A stretch of 64,000 bases of DNA from Halobacillus hunanensis (GCF_900166655.1 NZ_FVZB01000004.1:1-64000); one strand, 5' to 3'; counted from the stretch's first letter, positions 26,921 through 35,940 are shown. Program-made: numbers and translations. The notes: a model not told the origin generated them from the sequence alone.

Positions 26921-28303
26921 CTATTTCTTCAATTCTTCTAATCTCTTTTCAGCTTTCTTCAGTTCTTCGTTCAATTTTTCCTTTTCCTTTTCATCGTCCG
27001 TATCCTCTATTTGCTTTTTCAGATCATCAATTTGCTTCTCAATTCCTTCGATTTTTTTAAGCCGTTCGTTTTCTTGTCTCTTTTCTTCAATTAACTTCGT
27101 TAATTCCTTATCATCAAATTGATTGGCCAAATATTCCGCAGAGTGTAAATCGCCGTTTTCTATGAATGCTTTTCCCATTCGATGGGCTAGTGTTGCATCC
27201 TCAATAAAACTCTTACGGCTATCTAACACTGATTTGTTATAAGCCACAACAGCTTTTGCATCAGACAAACGTTGATTTTCCTCTAGTTTTAAATCAAGTA
27301 TTTTTTCCTTTTTCTCTTGTTCATACATAGTTGATACAACGTTTTCTACGGTTTTATTTGTCGGGTTCGTATCCAGGGCAAGTTGGTATTGTTCTTTTTT
27401 GATGAGAAAAGCAGCAATCTCTTTTTCGCTTTTGCCTGCCCTTTTCATAATGTCTACCACTTGCTTATAGTCCTGATCGTGAACAGCTTGGATTTTTTCA
27501 ATTTGTAATTCCTTCTGTTCTAATTTTTCACTATACTCTTGAGCAATGGCTTTACTTTGGGCGTTGGTTAACGTGTAAGCCCCTGTCACCCCTAACAACA
27601 AAGCGACAAGCGAACAAACGACAACCGCATAGAAACGATTCTTTAATCTTTTCTCAATAGATGCAATGTCTTGGAAGTATTGATATTGGGTGTATTCGTA
27701 GCTTTGTTGTAGGTCGGCTTTTAGTTCGGAAAGGTTTTCAGATTCCTCAATGGTTTTAAGTAACTTAATGACTTGCTCTTGTTCCCTCTTTTTAAAAACT
27801 AACTTTTTCTGCTTATAGGCTTTCATCCCGTGTCGCAAAAAGGCTTCATAAGACTGACAGGAGATAAGCGCATACGCTAGGGCTTTATATTGGTCGATAG
27901 CTTCGTGTTCTCCAAGTGCGCCTTTATTTATAACATCCACATAGGTAAAGCGAACACTGGTCATCGGGCGAAAGAAAACGGTACTTGGATGCAGCGAATA
28001 GGTATATTTACGGCTTAAAGGGTCAATTTCTAAAACTGATTTAATCGCTGCTATTCGAACAGGTAAGGTTTCCTTTTTTAATTGTTCAAGAGATATAAAC
28101 TGGTCGGGAATATCGTACGTCAACTGCACCCTGCCCTTTTCCATCGTTGCCTGTTGAAGATGAAGTGTATCCGGCTCTTGATTATGAGCGTGTTGTAGAC
28201 TATCTAAATTGATTTCCTCAGCTTCTCCGTTTTCGATTAGTTGTACAACCGCCTGATCTTTGGCAATTTTAATATTTCCTTCACCAAAATTCGCAATTTT
28301 CAA
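26921..28303 (-). CDS. EssB/YukC-like membrane protein in the transfer operon
   Basis: 460 residues. An N-terminal cytoplasmic domain of about 215 residues resembles the pseudokinase domain of EssB/YukC from type VIIb secretion (for example LTYDIPDQFISLEQLKKE). One membrane helix follows near residues 228-247, then an external helical repeat-like domain and a long Glu/Lys coiled coil at the end. TTG start after GGGAGGG. In a conjugation operon it likely links channel parts across the membrane. Family call is moderately sure. Confidence 0.55.
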   Translation of the reverse strand: MKIANFGEGNIKIAKDQAVVQLIENGEAEEINLDSLQHAHNQEPDTLHLQQATMEKGRVQLTYDIPDQFISLEQLKKETLPVRIAAIKSVLEIDPLSRKYTYSLHPSTVFFRPMTSVRFTYVDVINKGALGEHEAIDQYKALAYALISCQSYEAFLRHGMKAYKQKKLVFKKREQEQVIKLLKTIEESENLSELKADLQQSYEYTQYQYFQDIASIEKRLKNRFYAVVVCSLVALLLGVTGAYTLTNAQSKAIAQEYSEKLEQKELQIEKIQAVHDQDYKQVVDIMKRAGKSEKEIAAFLIKKEQYQLALDTNPTNKTVENVVSTMYEQEKKEKILDLKLEENQRLSDAKAVVAYNKSVLDSRKSFIEDATLAHRMGKAFIENGDLHSAEYLANQFDDKELTKLIEEKRQENERLKKIEGIEKQIDDLKKQIEDTDDEKEKEKLNEELKKAEKRLEELKK

Positions 28304-28323
28304 GGCTTCACCCTCCCTTTCGT

Positions 28324-30303
28324 TTATGACATAACATGTTCTTTGGATTCTTCGATTTCTGCGTTTGAAATTCTGATATTCTCCGTATAGTCAGGCTCAT
28401 CGACAGCCGGTAGATCATACTCTTTTTCGTACCTTGCTTGATCCCATAAGCGCAATTCTTCTTGTGTCAATTGCACCTTCATAAAGGCTCGGTTTGACCC
28501 GTGGATAAAGAGGGCTTCCCCTTGCCTTTTGGCACTCAACAACCTTTTTTCTTCCTTCGAGAAATTTTCTTTTAATCGGCTAGTGACTTCTTCTACCCCG
28601 ACATTATCAAGTCCAAAAAAGACTTTGGTAAAGCTGTTTTCAATAACAGCAGCCCCTAAATCATTAGCAGCATCTAATACGTCCTGAATCTGCTGTGTAC
28701 CGGCTATTGCCCCTGCATTATATTTTCTAAATCGCTTGTAAGCCGAATAGAAAAATTCCATCGAATCAGGGTTTTTGGAAAGAAAGTGAAACTCATCAAT
28801 GAAACAATAAACGGCTTCATCTCGATTTTTGGTTACTTCATCCCACAAAAACGAAAACGTATTGAGATAAGCTGCAGCTTGAACATCGTGTTCATTTTGC
28901 AGTCGCTTTAAATTGAAACTGACGAGCTGATCGTTCAGATTCACATTGGTATGACCATCGAATATGGTGTTCGAACCTGAACAGTAACTTTCTAGGATGT
29001 AGAAAAAGTCTTGTAATCGTTCAAAACGCTCGATATCCTTTTGCCTTAATATTTGTAGCTGTTCATATAAATCACTTAATGTCGGGAATCCCTCTGACGG
29101 GACCTCTTCGATCATTTTGTATTGAAAAATTTCTTTTGCATCGTAAGTATCTCTGATGACTTTGTCCAGAAGCGCCTTTTCCACTTTTGATAGATCAGGT
29201 TTTAATACATTGAAAAACGCTTTCAATCGTTGAATTTTATTCTTCACAATCATTTCAATTGTTTCATTGACTTCATCGCTGCCTGTATCCGAACTAAAGA
29301 TTTGAAACGGATTAATCTTCGTTTCCGAATTAGAAGAAAGGTTAATAACCTGCCCCCCTAATTTGCTGACAATGCTTGAATACTCATTTTCAGGGTCAAT
29401 GATGAAGATGCGATTTCCCATAGCAAATAGGCGCATGATCTTTTGCGTCATATAGGTGGTTTTTCCAACACCCGATGTCCCAATAATCGTCATGTTTTGG
29501 TTTAATGTCTTGTTACGGTCAAGGTAGTCTACAGCGATTAACGACCCTGTTTCCCGATTGACCCCTTCCACTTGAGCCGTAGGGGTTAGCTCCAATATTT
29601 CTGCATCGTCAAACGGCATAAAGGAGGATGCAGCCTCCGTGTTACTTAATCGGGATGTATAATCGGTCAACAAGTTTTGTTCGATCGGCAACGAGGACCA
29701 GAAAGCGTGATACATGGCTTTCGTTGGTGTGAGTTGTTGCAGCCTTAACCTTGTCAACGTTCTCACTACTGAGTCATTCAAGTTATCTAATTCTGTTAAA
29801 CTATTAGCTTGAAGAAACAGATACGTATGTTGTTTAATGTAAGTCGTTTCGGCATTTAAATATTTGTCCAGTTGAAGATTGGCAGATTCAATCTGCTTTT
29901 TTAACTGTTTCTTCAGATACGGGTCAACGCTTTTTTCCATTTCCACTTGCTTGTTTTTAATGGATTCATTGTAATGGTGAACCATCCTGGAATCATCGGC
30001 TGATTCCAAGTGCTGTGAAATGGTGATATTTCCCCTTTTTCTTTTTAAGTCATTTAACCAGTTTCCACTTCGCTGATTAGGATAGCCTGTTATTGCTATT
30101 ACTCGAATGTAGTTACTTCCTGCTTCAATATGTTCTGTTTTTTCTTCCCACGAAAAGGGATAGATTTCATCTAGCGTGTGTGTATCTAGTACGTTATCAA
30201 TTTCATCTGAAGACAGGGAATCATCGATTTGAATATCTTCCTCAACGCTTTCACGCTTTTTCGGTTTTGCAAAAGGGAACAGTAATGATCGAATAGCTGA
30301 CAT
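28324..30303 (-). CDS. VirB4/TraE-type conjugation ATPase
   Basis: 659 residues. Walker A (GTSGVGKTT) near residue 275 and Walker B (YCFIDEFHFL) near 500 with conserved C-terminal motifs (GTQQIQDVLD) define VirB4, the essential energising ATPase of type IV secretion. The N-terminal half fits the family. ATG 30303 follows GGGAGAG. Gene order PrgI-like, TrsD-like, VirB4 is that of Gram-positive conjugation systems. Confidence 0.95.
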   Translation of the reverse strand: MSAIRSLLFPFAKPKKRESVEEDIQIDDSLSSDEIDNVLDTHTLDEIYPFSWEEKTEHIEAGSNYIRVIAITGYPNQRSGNWLNDLKRKRGNITISQHLESADDSRMVHHYNESIKNKQVEMEKSVDPYLKKQLKKQIESANLQLDKYLNAETTYIKQHTYLFLQANSLTELDNLNDSVVRTLTRLRLQQLTPTKAMYHAFWSSLPIEQNLLTDYTSRLSNTEAASSFMPFDDAEILELTPTAQVEGVNRETGSLIAVDYLDRNKTLNQNMTIIGTSGVGKTTYMTQKIMRLFAMGNRIFIIDPENEYSSIVSKLGGQVINLSSNSETKINPFQIFSSDTGSDEVNETIEMIVKNKIQRLKAFFNVLKPDLSKVEKALLDKVIRDTYDAKEIFQYKMIEEVPSEGFPTLSDLYEQLQILRQKDIERFERLQDFFYILESYCSGSNTIFDGHTNVNLNDQLVSFNLKRLQNEHDVQAAAYLNTFSFLWDEVTKNRDEAVYCFIDEFHFLSKNPDSMEFFYSAYKRFRKYNAGAIAGTQQIQDVLDAANDLGAAVIENSFTKVFFGLDNVGVEEVTSRLKENFSKEEKRLLSAKRQGEALFIHGSNRAFMKVQLTQEELRLWDQARYEKEYDLPAVDEPDYTENIRISNAEIEESKEHVMS

Positions 30304-30329
30304 ATTATCTCTCCCTCCTTCTGTGTTGA

Positions 30330-30995
30330 TTATCTGTGGTTAAAGTTCATAAACCAATACAGAATGTTTTTGTATTCATCGGCACTTAATTTTCGTACAA
30401 CTAAGTCGTAGTTCGAAAACGTATTTTCTAGTGATCGTTTCAATTCAGCCGTTTTCTCATCCAGATTTTTACTTGCCATTTCCAACGATTCTAGCGATTG
30501 ATCTTTCATTTTCTCGCTGATGACAATAAGGTGTTCTTTTGTTGTCATTTCCGATGTGTCATTGAATCGCTCAAAATGTTCAATATAAGAAGCAATCAAG
30601 TTTTGCTTAACGGTGTCTCCTCGTTCTTCTGCTTCAATATACCGTTTTTTCCAAGCCAGAATGTACGGCACAAAATTGACAGGAACAGTCATATCCAATG
30701 TCTGTAAGGATGTATTCGTTGTATCTCCCGAAAAGTGACTGGTGAGAAACGCTGCATAATCATCAAATACATTTGCCTGTTCAACAGTATTGAAGAGTTC
30801 CATATTAATGCCTGTTGCGGACATGGCCGCAACTAAATGATTATTATTTAAAACGATGTATTCAAGATACTGCGCTTTAATTAAGGACATGTCTTGAATC
30901 GATTGTTGCACTTGGGTTTGCCTTTGCTGCTCTCTTTCATGCAAAGACATATCATAAGGCTTATTTTTACTCGCTTTGTTTTTCTGAAGAAACAT
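30330..30995 (-). CDS. TrsD-like soluble conjugation protein
   Basis: 221 residues, helical, no membrane segment. It lies between the PrgI-like gene and VirB4, where staphylococcal pSK41/pGO1-type systems encode TrsD. AAGGATG precedes the ATG. The name rests mostly on position; I see no diagnostic motif. Confidence 0.55.
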   Translation of the reverse strand: MFLQKNKASKNKPYDMSLHEREQQRQTQVQQSIQDMSLIKAQYLEYIVLNNNHLVAAMSATGINMELFNTVEQANVFDDYAAFLTSHFSGDTTNTSLQTLDMTVPVNFVPYILAWKKRYIEAEERGDTVKQNLIASYIEHFERFNDTSEMTTKEHLIVISEKMKDQSLESLEMASKNLDEKTAELKRSLENTFSNYDLVVRKLSADEYKNILYWFMNFNHR

Positions 30996-31008
30996 TGCTT
31001 TTCATCCT

Positions 31009-31356
31009 TCATTCAAGAAAATGATTTCTCGGTTTTGTTTTGGTATAGAATAGCTTTTGACGATTCTTATAGTCTTGCTGATATTTCAGCCATTGCAGAA
31101 GTGTGATATTCATACGTTCTCGTATAGGTTTCATCAAGACAAGAGCGAATCCAATAGAGCCAACAATTAAACCTATAACCCCCCTGATAATTAACAACCA
31201 GAGTGGGTACGGGGGAATTAACACAATACCCACACCGATCAAAGCGAAAGGCAACACTTTAGTCACAAAGTTCTTTAAAGAAATACCTGTAATAATGTTG
31301 TAGTCTGATTCGACTTCTTCAGGAAAAATAAAAACTTTTTCTTGCGGTTCTTCCAT
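31009..31356 (-). CDS. PrgI/TrsC-like (VirB3-type) membrane protein
   Basis: 115 residues with an N-terminal cytoplasmic part starting FIFPEEVESDYN, two closely spaced membrane helices (about residues 34-75) and a basic tail. This is the pattern of PrgI/TrsC proteins, the VirB3 counterpart, encoded just upstream of VirB4. Confidence 0.75.
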   Translation of the reverse strand: MEEPQEKVFIFPEEVESDYNIITGISLKNFVTKVLPFALIGVGIVLIPPYPLWLLIIRGVIGLIVGSIGFALVLMKPIRERMNITLLQWLKYQQDYKNRQKLFYTKTKPRNHFLE

Positions 31357-31368
31357 ACAAACACCTTC

Positions 31369-31605
31369 TTACGTAAAGAGATTGTAGACCCACGGAGCAA
31401 CCCATATAATCGCAGCCCCTAAAGCAACTGCCCCCATCACTCGACCGATGGAACGAAACACTTCATCTTTCTCTTGTGGATTCTTCAACTTGTGCATACT
31501 CGTCACGATGATATAAAGACTGACGACTATGCCCACACTGACCACTAACCCTGTCAAAACGCCTTGAATCGTTAGTAAAGCACTATCTATCTTTTGTTCT
31601 ATCAT
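31369..31605 (-). CDS. VirB2-like small two-helix membrane protein
   Basis: 78 residues with two membrane helices split by a short charged loop, similar in layout to VirB2/TrbC or CagC pilin-like subunits. AAGGAGG sits 7 bases before ATG 31605. It is first in the core gene set leading to PrgI-like, TrsD-like and VirB4. Confidence 0.6.
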   Translation of the reverse strand: MIEQKIDSALLTIQGVLTGLVVSVGIVVSLYIIVTSMHKLKNPQEKDEVFRSIGRVMGAVALGAAIIWVAPWVYNLFT

Positions 31606-31769
31606 TCGTCATCCTCCTTAATCCGCCTGATTGAAAGTGTTGTTCTTTGTTCTTTTGTATTAGATTGGTAATCTTCCAACCTCTTACGGGTGTCTTCCTT
31701 CGTCAAAAGCTCGGTTAATTTGTTGAGTTTTCCTTCTTTGTTGATTACCTTCCTCGGTTTCAATCTCAT
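31602..31769 (-). CDS. Small overlapping ORF, 55 residues
   Basis: A basic, charged frame that overlaps the end of the gene upstream and whose stop overlaps the VirB2-like start as ATGA. That tight overlap argues for a translated gene. No ribosome site supports a specific start; ATG 31769 is the best choice and a downstream TTG is possible. Confidence 0.4.
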   Translation of the reverse strand: MRLKPRKVINKEGKLNKLTELLTKEDTRKRLEDYQSNTKEQRTTLSIRRIKEDDE

Positions 31770-32190
31770 GTATTTGTGACTGGTATCTTTCCAAAGCTTT
31801 ATGTTGGTTGACTCCAAATAAATCAAACATACCTTCCAACATAGCATTTCCGGCAAATTGAACTTCGGATGCCCCTCGTTTCATCTTCAATACTTGTTCT
31901 GTCAAATCGGGCATAGAGACATTTTCCAGCGCTTTAACTTCTTTTAATGAGGCCCCATTGTTCAGCATGTGTCTTTCCAGTTTGTATTTACTGATATCGA
32001 TTCCAGTTTCAGACCGATTTTGCATCACCTTTTTTCTAAGGGATGGCACCGGCTTGCCGTAAGTATGAGCCCAATGTTCCTTTTGGGTTTCCGGAAGTGA
32101 CTGAAAGTCCTTATATAAAATGCCCTTTTCTCTCTTACGATCTGTGAGGATTTTCTCACCCATGAAGGTTTCAAATGACAGTTTTACCAT
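31684..32190 (-). CDS. Hypothetical protein at the head of the transfer operon
   Basis: 168 residues, basic and helical, no membrane helix. ATG 32190 has GGAGGT at 7 bases. It is near the promoter-proximal end of the conjugation operon, where accessory or regulatory proteins are common. Not recognised. Confidence 0.6.
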   Translation of the reverse strand: MVKLSFETFMGEKILTDRKREKGILYKDFQSLPETQKEHWAHTYGKPVPSLRKKVMQNRSETGIDISKYKLERHMLNNGASLKEVKALENVSMPDLTEQVLKMKRGASEVQFAGNAMLEGMFDLFGVNQHKALERYQSQIHEIETEEGNQQRRKTQQINRAFDEGRHP

Positions 32191-32225
32191 GATATTCACC
32201 TCCAGTTATATCCAATTCGAGTCTA

Positions 32226-32366
32226 TCACACAGCTTGATGATCCTCTATCGTTTTCACAAACAACCGATCGAGAACATCACTATCATAATTCTTCCAGAA
32301 CGAACGAGGTGTCCCTGTAATGACATAAAGCCACTCAATAATGGTGCTACGTTCGCTTTGGCCCAT
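32226..32366 (-). CDS. 46-residue protein, unknown
   Basis: ATG 32366 after AAAGGAGAG (6 bases) opens a frame with protein-like composition: STIIEWLYVITGTPRSFWKN and an acidic end. It lies between the RHH-repeat protein and the transfer operon, same strand, about 36 bp before the next gene. The good ribosome site supports it; the function is unknown. Confidence 0.55.
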   Translation of the reverse strand: MGQSERSTIIEWLYVITGTPRSFWKNYDSDVLDRLFVKTIEDHQAV

Positions 32367-32463
32367 TGATTTCTCTCCTTTCTTTTTTTGGTTTCATCCT
32401 TAATAACATCATATCAAGTATGAATTATTTTGTAAATAAAAAACAGCAAATTCTTACTGTTTT

Positions 32464-33105
32464 TTAAAGTCCCAAATCAATGCTGATTTGTGCCATTATT
32501 AAATTTAAATAATATCGCTCACTCATGTTCATTTCTTCAGCATTATCTTGGATTTGTTCTTTTACTTCTTCCCCAAATGTTAGATGTAAAAAATCTTTAT
32601 TAGTTGTATGAAAAGATTTTACAGTTAATGTTTTGTTCATTACATAATGAGCGATCAGACTATTTAATGATATTGCATTTTCAGTACAATATTTCATAAG
32701 TTTATTTTTGATTGTTTTATCAATTGTTATTTGAACATTAGCTTTTGTTGCACTATAAATTGTTGCATCCTCTTTTAATATATCCTCCCCTAAAAACTCA
32801 TGGGAATGTTTGTAGAAGTAATCACAGACTAATAAACCGAAAAACCTTCTTCTTGATAATCCAAAGTGATCGAGCTGATCTAATCGGTCTTTAAACTGTT
32901 GGTTTACGGTAATGTTTGTGGCATGAGTCAAACCATGAATATCCATCTTAATTTGATCTACTTTTTTTCTGGTAATCTCACCTTTTAATATATTAGATAA
33001 AGCAAGGGAAATTATATTTCGTTTGCTCGTCCCCATTCTTTTCGCTAAACGACTAATCACTTCATTTATTTCTTTATTTACAAGGACGCTGATTTGCAAC
33101 TGCAT
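32464..33105 (-). CDS. Protein with about four tandem RHH-like units, possible regulator
   Basis: 213 residues. I see the same pattern four times: a short strand followed by two helices, starting near residues 2 (LQISVLVNKEI), 63 (NITVNQQFKDRL), 122 (VQITIDKTIKNKL) and 172 (LHLTFGEEVKEQI). Each unit resembles a ribbon-helix-helix DNA-binding module. It is the first gene of the leftward transfer direction, opposite rep. A repressor of transfer or an oriT accessory protein is plausible. Confidence 0.6.
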   Translation of the reverse strand: MQLQISVLVNKEINEVISRLAKRMGTSKRNIISLALSNILKGEITRKKVDQIKMDIHGLTHATNITVNQQFKDRLDQLDHFGLSRRRFFGLLVCDYFYKHSHEFLGEDILKEDATIYSATKANVQITIDKTIKNKLMKYCTENAISLNSLIAHYVMNKTLTVKSFHTTNKDFLHLTFGEEVKEQIQDNAEEMNMSERYYLNLIMAQISIDLGL

Positions 33106-33253
33106 GTCCTGCCCCCTAATTCTCTATTTTATTTGAAGGAAAGTTTTGTTATAATATTATTCAAAGACAATTCGTATCAAGGATATTTCATAAAATATGA
33201 TACCATGTCTTAAATAGCAGAACAAACTGCCTATTTAGAAAATTCTACAAAAA

Positions 33254-33338
33254 TAAAAAAACCCCTGCACTCAGTTTCATTTGGTTCTTGTTTGGCGACA
33301 GCACCAAATGAAACTCCCAAGAAAGCAGAAGGTTTTTA
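33254..33338. other. Large hairpin between the divergent RHH-repeat and rep genes
   Basis: Inner stem AGTTTCATTTGG (33273-33284) pairs perfectly with 33304-33315; an outer stem AAAAACCCCTGC pairs with GCAGAAGGTTTTT. Lying in the rep leader, it may be an attenuator, an antisense-RNA target controlling rep, or a terminator. Confidence 0.6.
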
Positions 33339-33469
33339 TATAGCTATCATTTATATTCTTTGTTCATTGTATCAGAAATATTCATGAAAGTGAAGATAAA
33401 ACCTCTGTTTTTTCCTTGTCACATTTTGGGCGTTATTAGCGCAGGGAACAAAAAATGGAGGTTTTTATA

Positions 33470-34570
33470 ATGGAAAATCAAACAGCAATTTTAACAAAGC
33501 CAAAGAAACCAAGAGGAGAATTACGGTTACCGCAACTTCACTTTGTTGCAATGGACGATTGGGTTGACAAATTAGGAGAAAAATCATTTGTACTCTGGTT
33601 GAAATTATTAACCCATGCCGACCGTCGTGATCCAGAGAGAATCCAAGATATAGTACCTTATGATATTGAATCTTTAGCCAAAAAACACTTAGGAATGAGT
33701 AAGGCAAAATTTTACCGATTGATAAAACCCCTCTGGAATTATGGGCTTGTTGATCTCATTGAATATGAAGCATCAACAAGAAAAACTCAAAAACCTGTGA
33801 ATGTCATTATATATGAATATCCTCAAAATGATTATGGGCTTGCTATTAAACCATTAGAAAAACTACGTGATTACGAAACAGACTATAAATCAAGTGGAAC
33901 CAAGTTCGGCAAAAAAGGAGGACGTCCAAAAATAGAAAAGGACACAACTTCTAACCGTTTTAAAAATAAAACGGTAGGTAAATACCACTTAAACCGTTTC
34001 AAAAGTAAAACGGTAACCGTTTCAAAAGTAAAACGGTTGACCGTTTCAAAAATAAAACCCAATAATGTATCAAATGAATCTAGTAATGTATCAAATGAAA
34101 GTAATAATGTTTTAAATAATTCATCATCATCAATAGATAGAGATAACACCATACATAGAGAATCACCTAAAAAAAATATTGATGATGATGAGAACATAAA
34201 AAAACTAAATCTCTTATTCAATGAAAATAGTAGTTATCAATATCTCTATGATTACCTTGACAATAAGAAAGTTAACCATCGGGATATTGAAGACACCATT
34301 ATTAAATGTTCCGAGCTTGAAATCACATCATTCACAAGGGCCGATCTTGATATACAATGGCAACGAGTTATAGAGCAACTTGACAAGGGAAGTATTACAG
34401 TTTTTAGTAAATTCTTTGCTAAGGGTCTTGCTATAATCAAAAAAAATAAGGGCATCAGAAAAAATCATCATGAACAAGTCCAACGGGATCAAGATGAAGA
34501 TGTTGAAAGAAAACGAGCAAGACAGCAGTTAAGATCAACCCTTTATTATAACTGGTTAGAAGAATCCTAA
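33470..34570 (+). CDS. Plasmid replication initiator
   Basis: 366 residues. The N-terminal 130 residues (LPQLHFVAMDDWVDKLGEKS onwards) form a winged-helix-like domain typical of plasmid replication initiators. A low-complexity middle (about residues 160-225, Lys/Asn/Ser/Thr) is encoded by DNA iterons. A C-terminal DnaD-like helical part follows. ATG 33470 has GGAGG at 8 bases. Placement next to parAB and the presence of internal iterons support the call; the exact initiator family is uncertain. Confidence 0.75.
   Translation: MENQTAILTKPKKPRGELRLPQLHFVAMDDWVDKLGEKSFVLWLKLLTHADRRDPERIQDIVPYDIESLAKKHLGMSKAKFYRLIKPLWNYGLVDLIEYEASTRKTQKPVNVIIYEYPQNDYGLAIKPLEKLRDYETDYKSSGTKFGKKGGRPKIEKDTTSNRFKNKTVGKYHLNRFKSKTVTVSKVKRLTVSKIKPNNVSNESSNVSNESNNVLNNSSSSIDRDNTIHRESPKKNIDDDENIKKLNLLFNENSSYQYLYDYLDNKKVNHRDIEDTIIKCSELEITSFTRADLDIQWQRVIEQLDKGSITVFSKFFAKGLAIIKKNKGIRKNHHEQVQRDQDEDVERKRARQQLRSTLYYNWLEES
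33954..34061 (+). repeat. Four iterons inside the rep gene, probable replication origin
   Basis: Four copies of a 22-bp interrupted palindrome of form ACCGTTT-N8-AAACGGT begin at 33954, 33993, 34016 and 34040; the last has a degraded right arm. Copies two to four are spaced 23-24 bp. They encode repeated NRFKxKTV-like peptides. Shorter direct repeats (AATGTATCAAATGAA) follow. An origin located within rep is known for several Gram-positive plasmid families. Confidence 0.7.
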
Positions 34571-34594
34571 TAAGTCCGTAAGGAGAAAAATGTA

Positions 34595-34885
34595 ATGGAT
34601 AAATACTCTATTTTTAATTGTTTGGACTTAATAAGAAAAAATAGATACGTATTAAAAGAAACAAAAACTCCATCCCCTGAAGGTGATGTTATTATGTTGA
34701 TAGACGATCAACTCAAGGTATATATATCTAACCAATTGGGAATAGAAGATGACTTAATGATTGGAAAAATGATAGATATTTATTTAGAAGATAAACCATT
34801 TAACTATGAAGGCTATAGTGTTTCTATAGATACAGATGGTTTCATTCAATTCTTAAAAGGTAATAGCAATAACCCTTTACAATAA
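34595..34885 (+). CDS. Hypothetical protein, 96 residues
   Basis: Acidic soluble protein, 25 bp after rep, with AAGGAG 9 bases before ATG 34595. Probably cotranscribed with rep. Not recognised. Confidence 0.6.
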   Translation: MDKYSIFNCLDLIRKNRYVLKETKTPSPEGDVIMLIDDQLKVYISNQLGIEDDLMIGKMIDIYLEDKPFNYEGYSVSIDTDGFIQFLKGNSNNPLQ

Positions 34886-35333
34886 ATAGATAACTGAAGC
34901 TGTTGAAAAAGCAAATAATGAATTATTATGATCGGTTAAACAGGACGGGTGAACCATGCTTTCTAATATTGGAAGAAAAACACTGGTATCATCTATAATT
35001 GCGGTGTACACGGTCGATCCCCGTCCATAGGCGTGCTGTGCCTTGGACTGGACGTGATGAAAAGGATGTCTACCAGGTGCTAACTCTTCAGGAAACATAA
35101 ATTTATTCAGTGGACAGAGGAGGCCCCTGAAAAGATTGAGTATTTACGTTCACCATGATTGACGCTTAAAACGCCCATATTTGCTATGTGTGGTGTTTTA
35201 TGTCTAAATAAGGGTTATTTATAAGGGGAATTGTTTAAAAACGCCTATAAAGCCTAAAATGGCAATTTGCACCCTATCAATATTTATTGAGATGGGACGA
35301 AACTTCATTAATCCACCTTTGTGGAGGGATTTT
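34886..35333. other. Non-coding stretch after rep
   Basis: No convincing gene on either strand. The minus-strand frame at 34877-35098 has no ribosome site. No clear repeat or terminator stands out. Confidence 0.4.
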
Positions 35334-35349
35334 ATGATTCGAAAGAATA

Positions 35350-35484
35350 ATGACTGAAGAAGAAAAGCAAAGTGAATTTGAACGATTGTGGCAGATAGAG
35401 GAAAAACAAAGCGAAATCCTGAAAAAACAAACAGGAAAAGGATTGTATGAAGAAGTTGATATTACCGACGACGGAAGGATTTAG
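35350..35484 (+). CDS. 44-residue acidic protein with a tiny overlapping leader
   Basis: ATG 35350 reads a Glu/Lys-rich peptide (MTEEEKQSEFERLWQIEEKQ and on). GGAGGG is instead placed for a 7-codon frame at 35334-35357 that ends across this start, again suggesting coupling from a leader as at 17607. Function unknown. Confidence 0.45.
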   Translation: MTEEEKQSEFERLWQIEEKQSEILKKQTGKGLYEEVDITDDGRI

Positions 35485-35555
35485 AAGGCAACGATTAATC
35501 AGGCAGCACCTCTTCTAGCTATATTGTGAAATTAAGATACAAAAAGGTGATTAGT

Positions 35556-35940
35556 ATGAATCAAGACATGGGAAGATATCTTGATGAAATGTATTATTTT
35601 CCCCCTTGTCATAAAAGTGCTAAAGAATGATAAAAAGCTTTTCCAAGAATTCAAAATGAGGAATGTCTACTTAGACAAAGTGGATTCGGTTATCGAATCC
35701 GTACAAACTGATCTCAACCATGTGAAACAACAAATGTATTCGGTTTATCATGTAGATATCAAACAGTTGAATCAAAAAGGTGAAGTATTACAATACAAAT
35801 GGACTACAAGAGACCAGGACGGGATTATTGAGCTTTCGTCTAGCCAACTCCGGGAACATACAAAAAATATGCTGCAAGAATACTTCTATGGCTCCTTAGC
35901 AAAACCTTATAAACCAAAAGTTCGAACATGGGATGAATAA
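35556..35940 (+). pseudogene. Frameshifted hypothetical gene, split at a C5 run
   Basis: AAGGTG precedes ATG 35556, which reads MNQDMGRYLDEMYYFP and then leaves frame at TTTTCCCCC near 35590-35600. Removing one base joins it without a gap to the long frame continuing LVIKVLKNDKKLFQEF to 35940. The full product would be about 127 residues. This is either a real frameshift, slippage, or a sequencing error in a homopolymer. Confidence 0.65.

Noticed and set aside
34877-35098. Minus-strand frame of 73 codons after rep
   Set aside because: No ribosome site, no recognisable family and atypical composition; treated as non-coding.
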